A DNA stretch of 27,881 nt from an uncultured Lachnospiraceae bacterium (GTDB taxonomy: Bacteria; Bacillota; Clostridia; Lachnospirales; Lachnospiraceae): the NCBI GenBank assembly GCA_910577165.1, contig CAJTLX010000046.1:1-27881 (forward strand). Direction: 5' to 3'. The notes below the pieces were generated by a model. The model searched no databases. It saw only the letters and a list, made by a program, of their open reading frames with translations, and was not told where the DNA came from. Shown piece after piece: positions 7,901 through 16,828 of the stretch; the first letter of the stretch is position 1, and every line of letters begins with the position of its first letter. The position numbers and the translations under genes are program-made.

Positions 7901-7928
7901 ATTTTCATCTGTAGAAAGAAGGGGTTAT

Positions 7929-8660
7929 TTGAAGATTATTAAGGCAAAGGATTATAGGGATATGTCGCGCAAGGCGGCAAATATTATATCGGCGCAAGTG
8001 ATTATGAAGCCGGATGCTGTGCTTGGTCTGGCGACGGGAGGAACTCCGGTGGGAACCTATGCGCAGTTGGTGGAATGGTACCGCAAGGGGGATATTGATT
8101 TTTCAGAAGTGACCACCGTCAATTTGGATGAATATAGGGGATTGGCGAAAGAGCATAGGCAGAGTTATTGGTATTTTATGCATACCCATCTTTTTAACCA
8201 TGTCAATATATGCCCGGAGCGTATTTTTATGCCGGATGGTTCGAACCCGGATAAAATAAAGGTCTGCAAAGAGTATGATAGAATTATCAAGAATGTTGGA
8301 GGGATTGACCTACAGCTTCTTGGGATAGGGACGGATGGGCATATCGGCTTTAATGAGCCGGGAGGGGCATTTGAATTGGGGACACATTGCGTAGATCTGA
8401 CAGAGAGTACAATAGAGGCAAATGCAAGGTTTTTTGACTGTAGGGAGGAAGTGCCGCGCCAGGCTTACACAATGGGGATTCGGACAATTATGCAGGCGCG
8501 TAAGGTACTGATGATTGCAAGTGGGGAGAAGAAAAAAAAGATTATCAAAGAAGCTTTTTTTGGTGCTGTTACACCAGCCGTTCCCGCTTCTATCCTTCAG
8601 ATGCATCCTGATTTCACTTTGATTGGGGATGCGGGGGCACTTGCAGAAATTGATTTGTAA
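7929..8660 (+). CDS. nagB: Glucosamine-6-phosphate deaminase
   Basis: 243 residues, the usual short Gram-positive NagB length. It converts glucosamine-6-phosphate to fructose-6-phosphate and ammonia, the entry of amino sugars into glycolysis. Substrate and catalytic segments are GLATGGTPVGTY (33-44), NLDEYRGL with the general base Asp67, and GIGTDGHIGFNEPG with Asp136, His138 and Glu143. It starts with TTG at 7929 behind AAGAAGGGG; the alignment of the family N-terminus supports this start. The start lies only 28 bases after the right end of the IS remnant, so the native promoter has probably been displaced and expression may come from the promoter at 7578. No nagA is adjacent. Confidence 0.96.
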   Translation: MKIIKAKDYRDMSRKAANIISAQVIMKPDAVLGLATGGTPVGTYAQLVEWYRKGDIDFSEVTTVNLDEYRGLAKEHRQSYWYFMHTHLFNHVNICPERIFMPDGSNPDKIKVCKEYDRIIKNVGGIDLQLLGIGTDGHIGFNEPGGAFELGTHCVDLTESTIEANARFFDCREEVPRQAYTMGIRTIMQARKVLMIASGEKKKKIIKEAFFGAVTPAVPASILQMHPDFTLIGDAGALAEIDL

Positions 8661-8819
8661 TTGTAAAAATCTATCCGCTAGGTATTTGTCATTTGGGACA
8701 TTTTAAAATTTTAGCGGGAAGAGTAGGAGAACATGGAAAAGACCATGAATCAAAATGTTAGAATAAGGGATCTCACTTCGCTTTGTCGCAGCGGATCCTG
8801 CTCGGAAAACTTTTTAAAG

Positions 8820-8854
8820 CGGTTGCTGCCAATTTTAATTGCAACCGTTTTTTT
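8820..8854 (+). terminator. Intrinsic terminator after nagB
   Basis: Arms CGGTTGC (8820-8826) and GCAACCG (8841-8847) pair perfectly and are followed by seven T residues (8848-8854). Confidence 0.85.
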
Positions 8855-8944
8855 AAGGAAAAATTTTCCAGTAAAAAATAAAAAAAGATTAGCAAAATTT
8901 GATAAAAAAAACGCAAAAATTGTTTAGATTTCTGTGAAAAATAC

Positions 8945-8953
8945 TGATATAAT
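8945..8953 (+). promoter_or_regulatory. Extended -10 promoter of the lipoprotein operon
   Basis: TGA-TATAAT (TG at 8945-8946, TATAAT 8948-8953) without a good -35. It lies 46 bases before the start codon at 9000, which has the strong ribosome site CAGGAGGG. Confidence 0.55.
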
Positions 8954-8999
8954 ATTTCTTGTAGATCTATTAATTTAGGGACGCAGGAGGGATTAAGAA

Positions 9000-10991
9000 A
9001 TGGAAAAAAGGAAGAAAGGAAGAAAACCGAACAAAAGATTATGGAAAATAATGGCATCAATAAATGTAATGCTACTTGGTGGTTTCACTGCCTGCGGCAG
9101 GCAGCAGATGCCACCGAATATACCACTTCAAGATCTGATAGTCGAGTATCCGTTAGAAAATATGTCTTGTTTTGTGGCGGCGAAGGACGGGACGGTTTAT
9201 CAGATAAATCTTGAGATGGAGATGGAGATGGAGATGGAGGAATCGGGGTATAAATTACATCGTTTTAACGCGCAGGGAGAGTTGGAAAAATACATAAATT
9301 TAACGGATTATGTCATGGTTGAAACACTTGCCGTATCAGAGGATGGAAAAAATTTGTATTTTACCGGGCAGGATGACCTTGGTCTGGGAATTTTTTCTTG
9401 TAACCTGGAGAATGGTACAATTACGAAATTGTGTGAGCTTGACTTTTTTGATAGAGTCAAACAGATGGTAATGATAGGGGATAAACTCTATATTCTTGGG
9501 CTGTCACCGAATTGGCAGTCAAACACGCCTCCAAGTTCGGGGTATTCATTTGGTGGGGAGCGTTTGGTTTCCTACTCGGTGGCGACCGGGGAAGCGACAC
9601 AGCTTGGATTTGATTTCCCGATCAGTATGGCGGTGGATGATTCGGGAAAACTGATGGTCTCCGGATATCTGGATAAAAATTACTGTCTGATGGAATATGA
9701 CCCTTTAAAGGATTCGATGCAGGTGCGAAGTAATTTGCAGGAGTATAAATTTGATCGGTTTGCAGTCTGCAATAACAGCGAGGATGTCGTTTATGATTAT
9801 ACCACAAATTCGCGAGGGCTGGTATTGTCAGATATCGATAATTTGGCGGTGGAAGCAGAACTTTATCCGGATACTTTTACCATGCGGGCAGGAGTGCTTT
9901 ATGCGGGGGGAAGGATCTATTGTCCAAACCGTTTGGGGAATCTAGTTTCTTTTCCGCTTGATGCGGTGCAGCGCGATAATAAAGTATTAAGTTTTCTTAC
10001 TAGGGAATATGGCACTCTTACCGCGCCTTACGGCTGTGGCTACCAGATGGAAAAAATAGAACTTTCCCAAGAAAAATTTACTGTAAAAGTCTTGGCAAGG
10101 GATGGGGATTACGATCTGTGTATGGGGGAGAGTTTTGACGGTGATGCCAGCAATCTGCGAGAGAATGGAGTATTTTATCCGCTCAATGACCTGCCGGGGA
10201 TCGAAGAATATTTTGCGCGCTGTTTCCCCTATGTGCGCGAGGCAGCGACAAAGGAGGATGGAACAATCTGGATGCTGCCCATTCAGATAAAAGTGGCTAG
10301 TATTCTTTCCAAGGAGGGAGTTCTAAAAGAAAACGAAATTTCCCTGCACCAAAATATGACTTGGGAGGAATACGCACAAATGCTTCTTAAAATGACGGAG
10401 GAACAACGGTCAAGGATCAGTATAAGCAGCGGCTTTTTGCAGCGTATTTTTGCGCGCCAGTATTTTTCACACTATCACACGTTTGAGGGCGGGTTATTTG
10501 AGCCAGCCGCCTATGCCCTCTCTCAAATTTACAATATCCGCTGTGGACAAAAGGCAACTCCGGAGGATACAATTATGCAGTCGGTTATGGGACTTGAAGC
10601 ACTTAATTATTTTCCGGGAAGAACATATTATGAGGAGGATGGTGTTTTTGTCGGGATGCCAAAATTTTCTGCTTCAGATAAAAATATTGCTTCCTGTATT
10701 TTCTTGGCAGTAAATCCGGATTCAAAGAAAAGGGATGAGGCATTGGCTTATCTGGCTGATCTGATTGCTTACCAAATGAAATTGGAGGATGTGCCGTATT
10801 TTTCGGACAAAAAAGAAGAAAACGCGCTGAATAATGCTCTGTATGAGGTATATGAGAACGCAGAGGTTGTTTTTGCGGTCGATTCCGATATTTATGACGC
10901 GGGATTTGAAGAGATGCTCTCCGGGAAACTCTCCGTTTCGGAGTACATAAAACAGACCGAATCAAAATTAAAAATATATTGGGGGGAATAA
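9000..10991 (+). CDS. Lipoprotein: propeller-like N-half plus solute-binding-like C-half
   Basis: 663 residues. An N-terminal basic stretch and hydrophobic segment end at a lipobox-like GFTAC (Cys32). Residues about 40-330 show repeating short strands with phrases such as AAKDGTVYQINL, AVSEDGKNLYFTG and MAVDDSGKLMVSGY, typical of beta-propeller blades. Residues about 340-663 resemble the second lobe of an extracellular solute-binding protein (GVFYPLNDLPG, EDGTIWMLPI, MTWEEYAQMLLKM, SCIFLAVNPDSKK). The closest relative in the window is the 743-residue gene two places downstream, with whole phrases shared. A Glu-Met repeat (residues about 72-79) is coded by four GAGATG units. No permease is adjacent, so transport is not shown. 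It is probably a surface sensor or binding protein. Confidence 0.75.
   Translation: MEKRKKGRKPNKRLWKIMASINVMLLGGFTACGRQQMPPNIPLQDLIVEYPLENMSCFVAAKDGTVYQINLEMEMEMEMEESGYKLHRFNAQGELEKYINLTDYVMVETLAVSEDGKNLYFTGQDDLGLGIFSCNLENGTITKLCELDFFDRVKQMVMIGDKLYILGLSPNWQSNTPPSSGYSFGGERLVSYSVATGEATQLGFDFPISMAVDDSGKLMVSGYLDKNYCLMEYDPLKDSMQVRSNLQEYKFDRFAVCNNSEDVVYDYTTNSRGLVLSDIDNLAVEAELYPDTFTMRAGVLYAGGRIYCPNRLGNLVSFPLDAVQRDNKVLSFLTREYGTLTAPYGCGYQMEKIELSQEKFTVKVLARDGDYDLCMGESFDGDASNLRENGVFYPLNDLPGIEEYFARCFPYVREAATKEDGTIWMLPIQIKVASILSKEGVLKENEISLHQNMTWEEYAQMLLKMTEEQRSRISISSGFLQRIFARQYFSHYHTFEGGLFEPAAYALSQIYNIRCGQKATPEDTIMQSVMGLEALNYFPGRTYYEEDGVFVGMPKFSASDKNIASCIFLAVNPDSKKRDEALAYLADLIAYQMKLEDVPYFSDKKEENALNNALYEVYENAEVVFAVDSDIYDAGFEEMLSGKLSVSEYIKQTESKLKIYWGE
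9213..9236 (+). repeat. GAGATG hexanucleotide repeat, four units
   Basis: Four exact tandem GAGATG units inside the lipoprotein gene code for (Glu-Met)4. Changes in unit number would keep the frame and lengthen or shorten the repeat. Confidence 0.9.
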
Positions 10992-10993
10992 AA

Positions 10994-12256
10994 ATGAATA
11001 TATTTAGAAAAAGCTGCAAATTATTTTTTCTTGGTCTTTGCCTGACCCTTGCCGCGTGTGGTAGAGAAAGCGAAAGCGAAAATGAAAATGGAAATGAGGA
11101 AGCAAATCTCCCTTCGCCGACACAAGCTGTCGAAGATGGCGGTTTTAGCAAGAAACTTAATGATGGCGGAGGCATGGGGGAAGGTCTTTTGCTAGAGGGG
11201 AAGGCATTGGGGGAATTAACTGTTGTTGGCAAGGAGGATGCCGTTTACTGCAATTTGCCGGAAAACGTGGTGAATTGGGAAAATGCCGTGCCGCTCTGCC
11301 AAGATCCGCTGTATGGAATTTTGTATTATGTGGATTACGGCGGGGATTTTATGATCCATGCCATCTATCAAGGGCAGTCGCAGATCGTGGCAGAACTTCC
11401 AAGTAAAAGATTGTTTTGCCGGGGAGGAAAATTATATTTTTTGCTCTGCTCATATAATCAATTTGAATTTGAGGGTGCATCAAGTGGAAATATTGCAGAA
11501 TATGACCCGATAACGGGGAAAGTTAGGATTCTTTCGGAAAAAGTGTTTGATTCCATTGTAGTTTATCAGGATCTGATCTATTGCAGAGAAGAGGAGAAAG
11601 TAGAGGAGGATACAGATGGACGAGGATTTGCATCGTCAAAGAAATGGTTTTATTTTTTTGATACCGAAACCTTTGTGGAGCAGGAACAAAGTACGGATCC
11701 GGATTATATTTTGACGATGCAGCGTTATGGAAAGTATTTTCTCGCAAAGACTTTGGAAGTATCCCCGGATAACCCAAAGATTCGCACTCAGACAGGAACG
11801 GAACTTAGAACTTGGGACGGGGAGAAAGGAACAGTCTGGGATGGACTGATAACAAGCAATACCAGCTATGTAAAGGATGGCAGTCTCTGCTGGCGGGCAG
11901 GGCAGAAATTCCATGTCCTTGATCTGGAATCGAGAGAGGAGCAAACTTTTCCTATGGAGGAAGATGTAAATAGCTATATTGTAGTAAACGGACAGATTTT
12001 AGGCGCGCAGAATTGGCTGCTTAAATTGGAGAATAAGAAGTTTGGGACATGGTTTAGCGCGGATGAACGATTGGATTATATCTTTGAATTTTATACGGAC
12101 GGAAAGGAAGTCTACGCGATCGCAGGGCATTACAGCAATGATCGGAATCCAGTGCTTCGCTTAGTGCGGATGAGGGGAGGAGTGGAACACTTAGATATCG
12201 CTGCAGGCGGGTATGTGACGGCGACTTCATTTTCGTTTCTTCCGATTGGAGAATAA
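10994..12256 (+). CDS. Propeller-like lipoprotein without solute-binding half
   Basis: 420 residues from ATG 10994. The GGGGGG ribosome site overlaps the stop codon region of the gene before, so the two are coupled; an earlier in-frame TTG (10979) has no site of its own. Lipoprotein signal with lipobox LAAC (Cys22), then a low-complexity spacer (ESESENENGNE) and a propeller-like region with repeated short strands (for example GKLYFLLCSY, YQDLIYCRE, GSLCWRAGQKFHVLDLE, DGKEVYAIAG). It resembles the first halves of its two neighbours but ends before the solute-binding-like domain. It probably forms a surface complex with them. The family is not one I can name. Confidence 0.7.
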   Translation: MNIFRKSCKLFFLGLCLTLAACGRESESENENGNEEANLPSPTQAVEDGGFSKKLNDGGGMGEGLLLEGKALGELTVVGKEDAVYCNLPENVVNWENAVPLCQDPLYGILYYVDYGGDFMIHAIYQGQSQIVAELPSKRLFCRGGKLYFLLCSYNQFEFEGASSGNIAEYDPITGKVRILSEKVFDSIVVYQDLIYCREEEKVEEDTDGRGFASSKKWFYFFDTETFVEQEQSTDPDYILTMQRYGKYFLAKTLEVSPDNPKIRTQTGTELRTWDGEKGTVWDGLITSNTSYVKDGSLCWRAGQKFHVLDLESREEQTFPMEEDVNSYIVVNGQILGAQNWLLKLENKKFGTWFSADERLDYIFEFYTDGKEVYAIAGHYSNDRNPVLRLVRMRGGVEHLDIAAGGYVTATSFSFLPIGE

Positions 12257-12259
12257 AAT

Positions 12260-14491
12260 ATGAGTGCTAGGATAAAAATATTTTTGTTTGGATTTTTGTG
12301 TATAGTATTAGCCTCATGTGCGGGAAAAGAAAAAGATGGGGCAAAAAAGGAGGAGGCGCAGCCGACGACAAGTCTTTCCCTGACATCAAAGGAGCAGAAA
12401 GAAACCGTGGAGGATGTATCCGGAGATATAGGTGGAGAAGAAAAGGATCCAGTTGAAAAAGTACCATCTGGTTCAATAAATTTCAGTGATTTGGGGGAGA
12501 GCTTTAATCCGCCAAGGGATTGGGGAAGTGCGCAGAACAATACATCGCTTCCCCCTGCAAAGGACTCTGATAAACCACTGATTATTAGCGGTCAGGAGGC
12601 TATTATCTACAGGGGAAGTGTACCTGTTATTACATACGCGTTTGACGCGGACAACAATCTGTACGCTGTGATTTATCAAAGCAGAGAGGAAGGAGGCTAC
12701 TCACTTTTACAGTATGATGCGTCCCAAAAACTTCAGTGCATTTATGAATTTTATGACCCAAAGGTGGATATAAATAATTCTCTTGTCGGTATAGAAGCAA
12801 TTGCCGCTTATGGACGGACGGTTTATTTCGCCGCAAATTATATAATGAAAACCGGGGAGGTCTGTATGGCCTTGTATACACTTGATCTGGACACGAGAAA
12901 AATTCAGGTGCTGGCAGAATTTTCCTGTTTTGATACTGTCCGCAAGATGTTGTTTAAGGATGGGATGCTGTATCTTCTCGGAACAAAAAGATATTCAGCC
13001 GATCCGTACCAGCCGGGCGGGGCAGACGGATATACCTTCTATGAGGATCAGATTATTTCCTATCGGATATCGGACGGAGTACTTGGCGCGATTAAAATTG
13101 ACCATCCAATTTCCATGGCGTTTGCGGAGAATGGAAAACTGATGGTATATGCCTACGAATCTGGATACTGTCTATTAGAATATGATCCGGCACAGGCTTC
13201 AATAGAGACAGTGACACTGTTTTCTAGTTATTTTATGCAGGATTTTGCCATATGTCATAACGGAAAAGATATTATCTATTCTTATAGCCACAATTCGAGG
13301 GGACTTGTACTCGCACCGCTTGATGCGATGGCACAGGAAACGGAACTTTGTCCGGCAGAGTTTGTAGGGAGTGCTTTGCATACTCAGATACTTTTTTTAG
13401 AGGGAAAAGTTTACCTGTTAAATAAGGATCGGAATATTATGGGCTTTACCATATCGGATACTTACCAAAATAATACAGCCATCCGTTATATTTCGCCGGG
13501 CTATCAGCCGGATGCACCTTACGGATGCGGATATGCGATGGAACGTCAGGAACTGAGCAAGGATAAGTTTGTGTTAAAAGTTTTGGCGAGAGATGCCGAT
13601 TATGATCTCTGCCTGATTGATTCGCTGGACGATTGCAGCTACAATTTGAAAAAGAATGGAGTATTTTATCCGCTCAACGATGTGCCGGGGGTAAGAGAAT
13701 ATCTCAAGCAGTGTTTTCCTTATGTGGAAGAGGCGGCAATAAAGGAGGATGGAACTGTCTGGATGCTGCCGATCGCAGTCTATATGCCGGGGTTGATCGT
13801 GCAGGAGGATACGTTAAAAAAACTTAAAGTACCGCTTGCGTGGGAGATGACATGGGAGGAATTTGCATCTGTGTTTGCAAATCTTACAGCGGAGCAGAGA
13901 GAACTTATCGCTATGAGCCGAACGGTATGTACCATGCAGTTTTTCCAACAGTATTTCAAAAAATATACCTCGGTAGATCAGGAGGTATTTCGACAGAGCA
14001 TGGAGGCGTTAAAGCAGTTAGATAAGGAGATGAAACTTATCCCTTACCGGGAAGATAAAAAATATCTGTTTTACTATGAGAGATATATGAGAAATTATAC
14101 AAATCCTGCTTTCAGAGAGAGCTATTACGGCGAGGATGCGAAAATATACCCTATGCCAAAGCTTTCGGCGGGGGATGTGAATACTGCTTCCTGTATTATG
14201 TTGGCAGTTAATCCGGAATCTGATCGATTAGAAGAAACATTGAATTTTATCGAGGATTATGTCGCGTGGCAGATGAAGGGGGAAGCACCACCATTTTTTA
14301 AGGAGCCAGTTCCCGCCAAGGGCAGCTTTGAGGCAGATCTCTATGCCCTGTATGAGAATGGAGAGATTGCGTTTGATATAGACAAGGATGTTTATATGGA
14401 AGGAATAGAGAAGGTGCTTGACGGGCAGAAGGATGTGGAGGAATATATCCGGGAGACAGAAAAGAAAATTAAAATTTATTTTGGGGAATAA
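12260..14491 (+). CDS. Paralogous propeller plus solute-binding-like lipoprotein
   Basis: 743 residues, starting 3 bases after the previous stop with TTGGAGAA as ribosome site. Lipobox VLASC (Cys20), acidic linker to about residue 100, propeller-like part to about 420, and solute-binding-like part to the end. It shares with the 663-residue protein phrases such as ISMA-----GKLMV, YGCGY-ME, KVLARD-DYDLC, GVFYPLND-PG, EDGT-WMLPI and a C-terminal KIKIYFGE / KLKIYWGE. The two are products of a duplication that bracket the shorter relative. No transporter or enzyme gene lies in the operon, so the role (ligand sensing, glycan binding or scaffolding) is open. Confidence 0.75.
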   Translation: MSARIKIFLFGFLCIVLASCAGKEKDGAKKEEAQPTTSLSLTSKEQKETVEDVSGDIGGEEKDPVEKVPSGSINFSDLGESFNPPRDWGSAQNNTSLPPAKDSDKPLIISGQEAIIYRGSVPVITYAFDADNNLYAVIYQSREEGGYSLLQYDASQKLQCIYEFYDPKVDINNSLVGIEAIAAYGRTVYFAANYIMKTGEVCMALYTLDLDTRKIQVLAEFSCFDTVRKMLFKDGMLYLLGTKRYSADPYQPGGADGYTFYEDQIISYRISDGVLGAIKIDHPISMAFAENGKLMVYAYESGYCLLEYDPAQASIETVTLFSSYFMQDFAICHNGKDIIYSYSHNSRGLVLAPLDAMAQETELCPAEFVGSALHTQILFLEGKVYLLNKDRNIMGFTISDTYQNNTAIRYISPGYQPDAPYGCGYAMERQELSKDKFVLKVLARDADYDLCLIDSLDDCSYNLKKNGVFYPLNDVPGVREYLKQCFPYVEEAAIKEDGTVWMLPIAVYMPGLIVQEDTLKKLKVPLAWEMTWEEFASVFANLTAEQRELIAMSRTVCTMQFFQQYFKKYTSVDQEVFRQSMEALKQLDKEMKLIPYREDKKYLFYYERYMRNYTNPAFRESYYGEDAKIYPMPKLSAGDVNTASCIMLAVNPESDRLEETLNFIEDYVAWQMKGEAPPFFKEPVPAKGSFEADLYALYENGEIAFDIDKDVYMEGIEKVLDGQKDVEEYIRETEKKIKIYFGE

Positions 14492-14500
14492 AAATAGAAG

Positions 14501-14532
14501 CGAGTAAGGGAAGATAAATTTTCTCTTACTCG
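14501..14532 (+). terminator. Terminator of the lipoprotein operon
   Basis: CGAGTAAG (14501-14508) pairs with CTTACTCG (14525-14532), followed by TTTCTGTT. The stem is strong and the T tract is short. It lies directly after the third lipoprotein gene. Confidence 0.65.
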
Positions 14533-14589
14533 TTTCTGTTCGATTAAAACACCATTTGATAAAGGTTAAAATTTTCTTATGTTTTCTGC

Positions 14590-14618
14590 TTGAAATTTTG
14601 ACGATAAAGGAATATAAT
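14590..14618 (+). promoter_or_regulatory. Promoter of the carboxyltransferase / Na+ pump operon
   Basis: TTGAAA (14590-14595), 17-base spacer, TATAAT (14613-14618). It gives a leader of about 170 bases before the ATG at 14793. In that leader I see a small hairpin, AGTCT-TTTT-AGACT (about 14662-14676), but no known riboswitch. Confidence 0.65.
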
Positions 14619-14792
14619 ATAATTGGAACAAATTTGGCTTTTCACCTTTTTGTGGAATTGAAGTCTTTTTTAGACTGTTAAATATGTGTGGAAATCTGAT
14701 TTTGAACCTTTTTTTGTCAGGCAATCCACATAAAGTATCTTGCGCTTAACGATGGTGAGTGGATTGAAAAATATAATAATGGAGGGCTGAAA

Positions 14793-16244
14793 ATGAGTAC
14801 AACAACACAAATGTCAGCAAGGGACAGGATTCTCGCTTTGCTCGACGCAAACAGTTTTGTTGAGATCGGTGCTTTGGTGACAAAGAGAAATACCGATTTT
14901 AACTTACAGGAGAAAGAGGCTCCCTCGGACGGTGTCATCACTGGCTACGGCGTAATTCACGGCAAGCTTGCGTATATCTATGGGCAGGATGTTTCTGTGA
15001 TGAACGGCACGATGGGGGAGATGCACGCAAAAAAGATTATGGCACTGTATGATCTTGCGTTAAAGGTCGGCGCGCCAGTAATCGGTTTTGTGGATTGTGC
15101 AGGTTTGCGGCTTGAGGAGGCAACGGACGCACTTGCCGCGTTCGGTGGTATCTACTTAAAGCAGGCACAAGCATCTGGAATTATTCCGCAGATTACGGCG
15201 GTGGTCGGCAATTGCGGCGGCGGCAGTGCAGTTCTTGCATCCATGAGTGATTTTGTATTTATGGAGGAGAAGAGCGGAAAGCTTTTTGTCAATGCGCCAA
15301 ATACGCTTGATCAGAACAATGTCGGCAAATGTGATACGGCGGCGGCAAGTTATATGGCGGCAAAGGGTGTTGCGGATTTTACGTATGAGACGGATGCGGC
15401 ATTGGTGGAGGGGATTCGCGAACTTTTAAGCGTTCTTCCTTACAACAACACGGAGGAAGCTGCGGGTGAGACGGATACGGACGATTTAAACCGCACGCTT
15501 GATAATTTGACAGCGGAGCTTGCCGATACGACACTCGCGCTCTCCGATATTTCAGACAACGGACTTTTTGTCGAGGTAAAGAGGGACTACGCAAAAGAGA
15601 TGGTAACAGGGTTTATCCGCTTAAACGGCATGACGATCGGCGCGGTGGCAAACCGCACGGCAATCCTTGACGAAAAGGGAAAAGCTTCGACAAAGTTTGA
15701 GGACAGGCTTACGACGGCGGGCTGCTATAAGGCGGAGAGCTTTGTAAAATTCTGTGATGCGTTTAATATTCCAGTGCTTACATTAACGAATGTTTCCGGC
15801 TACGCGGCAACGGTTCCTGAAGCTTCCAGCATCGGGATTGCAGCGGCAAAGCTGACCTACGTTTTTGCCAATGCCACAGTGCCAAAAATCAATGTGATCA
15901 CTGGCAAGGCATACGGCAGTGCGTATATCACAATGAATTCCAAACATATCGGGGCAGATCTTGTCTACGCGTTAGAAGGTGCGATGGTTGGGACGATGGA
16001 TTCTGATTTGGCAGTACAGATTATATACGCCGATCAGATAAAGGGTGCGGATGCAGAAAAGATTAAGGAAGAGAAGAAAAAGGAGTATGATGCTCTTTGT
16101 CAGAGCGCGCACTCTGCGGCAAAACGCGGGTATGTCGATGCGGTTCTCGCGCCGGAAACCCTGCGCAAACATCTGCTTTACGGTTTTGAAATGTTATTCA
16201 CAAAGAGAGAGAACCAGCCGGTAAAAAAGCATGGCACGGTTTAA
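14793..16244 (+). CDS. mmdA: Acyl-CoA carboxyltransferase (methylmalonyl-CoA decarboxylase alpha-like)
   Basis: 483 residues, a two-lobed carboxyltransferase. The N-lobe holds the oxyanion-hole segment GNCGGGSAVL, and the C-lobe TNVSGYAATVPEASS and GKAYGSAYITM. The family moves CO2 between an acyl-CoA and carboxybiotin (methylmalonyl-, propionyl-, glutaconyl- or acetyl-CoA). With a Na+-pump beta subunit, gamma subunit and separate biotin carrier downstream, methylmalonyl-CoA is the likeliest substrate, but glutaconyl-CoA or another acyl-CoA cannot be excluded from sequence. The ribosome site GGAGGG precedes the ATG. It is the first gene of the operon and cytosolic, docking on the membrane pump. 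Confidence 0.88.
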   Translation: MSTTTQMSARDRILALLDANSFVEIGALVTKRNTDFNLQEKEAPSDGVITGYGVIHGKLAYIYGQDVSVMNGTMGEMHAKKIMALYDLALKVGAPVIGFVDCAGLRLEEATDALAAFGGIYLKQAQASGIIPQITAVVGNCGGGSAVLASMSDFVFMEEKSGKLFVNAPNTLDQNNVGKCDTAAASYMAAKGVADFTYETDAALVEGIRELLSVLPYNNTEEAAGETDTDDLNRTLDNLTAELADTTLALSDISDNGLFVEVKRDYAKEMVTGFIRLNGMTIGAVANRTAILDEKGKASTKFEDRLTTAGCYKAESFVKFCDAFNIPVLTLTNVSGYAATVPEASSIGIAAAKLTYVFANATVPKINVITGKAYGSAYITMNSKHIGADLVYALEGAMVGTMDSDLAVQIIYADQIKGADAEKIKEEKKKEYDALCQSAHSAAKRGYVDAVLAPETLRKHLLYGFEMLFTKRENQPVKKHGTV

Positions 16245-16259
16245 TGAGGTGATGCATTT

Positions 16260-16712
16260 ATGAAGAATATCAAAAAGATTGCGGTATTTGCAGGCGGCGT
16301 AGTTGGCGCACTTGCCGCGAATCCGTTTACGGCGATGGCGGCGACACAGACCGAGGAAAAGCGTAGTCTTGGCGAGACCATGTTGTACGCGCTTTTAAAC
16401 ACGGTGATGGGTATTTGTATCGTGTTCCTCGTACTGATTTTGATCGCCTGGATCATTTCGCTTTTTAAGTATATCAATAAGTTTGAGAAAGAGCGTGCGG
16501 CAAAGATGGCAGCGGCGGCACCTGCGCCGGTTGCCCCGGAGCCAGTACCAGAGATTGTGGAGGAGGAACTCTCTGACGATCTTGAGCTGGTTGCTGTTGT
16601 GACGGCGGCAATTCATGCCTATGAGGAGGCACAGGGCAGAGATGTTCCTGCGGACGGACTGGTTATCCGCAGTATTCGCAAGGCGAATCGTGCAGGCTGG
16701 CAGAACGCATAA
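16260..16712 (+). CDS. oadG: Na+-pump decarboxylase gamma subunit (OadG family)
   Basis: 150 residues. An N-terminal hydrophobic stretch (FAGGVVGALAANPFTAMAA) looks like a cleavable signal or first helix, then one clear membrane helix (LLNTVMGICIVFLVLILIAW), an Ala/Pro-rich tether (residues about 80-100) and a small C-terminal helical domain ending SIRKANRAGWQNA. The family anchors the carboxyltransferase and biotin carrier to the beta subunit. It starts 15 bases after the mmdA stop. The C-terminal segment DLELVAVVTAAIHAYEEAQG is typical of Firmicutes OadG-like proteins; the Zn-binding His tail of enterobacterial OadG is absent. Confidence 0.8.
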   Translation: MKNIKKIAVFAGGVVGALAANPFTAMAATQTEEKRSLGETMLYALLNTVMGICIVFLVLILIAWIISLFKYINKFEKERAAKMAAAAPAPVAPEPVPEIVEEELSDDLELVAVVTAAIHAYEEAQGRDVPADGLVIRSIRKANRAGWQNA

Positions 16713-16744
16713 GTTAGCAAGAAGCAAAAAAAGTAAGGATTTGT

Positions 16745-16775
16745 AAGTGCATAGTTAGGTATATCAACTGCACTT
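16745..16775 (+). repeat. Intergenic hairpin before the biotin carrier gene
   Basis: AAGTGCA (16745-16751) and TGCACTT (16769-16775) pair across 17 bases, with extra GTT/AAC pairing inside. There is no T tract, so RNA processing or stability control between subunit genes is more likely than termination. The rest of 16713-16828 shows nothing else. Confidence 0.5.
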
Positions 16776-16828
16776 TATCAAAATATGAAATTTTAGTGCC
16801 GCGAATCTGCGGGAGAATGGAGGACAAA

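Larger units (their letters stand above)
8661..8999 (+). other. Intergenic leader and terminator region after nagB
   Basis: It holds a hairpin, CCGCTA / TAGCGG (8675-8680, 8712-8717) with inner TGTC / GACA, then an open frame of 64 codons (8733-8927) with a fair ribosome site (GTAGGAG). That frame runs straight through the intrinsic terminator at 8820-8854 and has no recognisable protein, so I do not call it a gene. The promoter of the following lipoprotein operon is at its end. Confidence 0.5.

Noticed and set aside
8733..8927. 64-codon frame with a fair ribosome site
   Set aside because: It runs through the intrinsic terminator at 8820-8854 and its second half is A-rich non-coding sequence.
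10603..11232. 209-codon open frame on the minus strand
   Set aside because: It is the antisense shadow of two lipoprotein genes with good ribosome sites; low complexity, no start signal and no recognisable domain.
14619..14792. Possible riboswitch in the leader of the carboxyltransferase operon
   Set aside because: Only short local hairpins are visible; no conserved core of a known riboswitch could be matched by eye.
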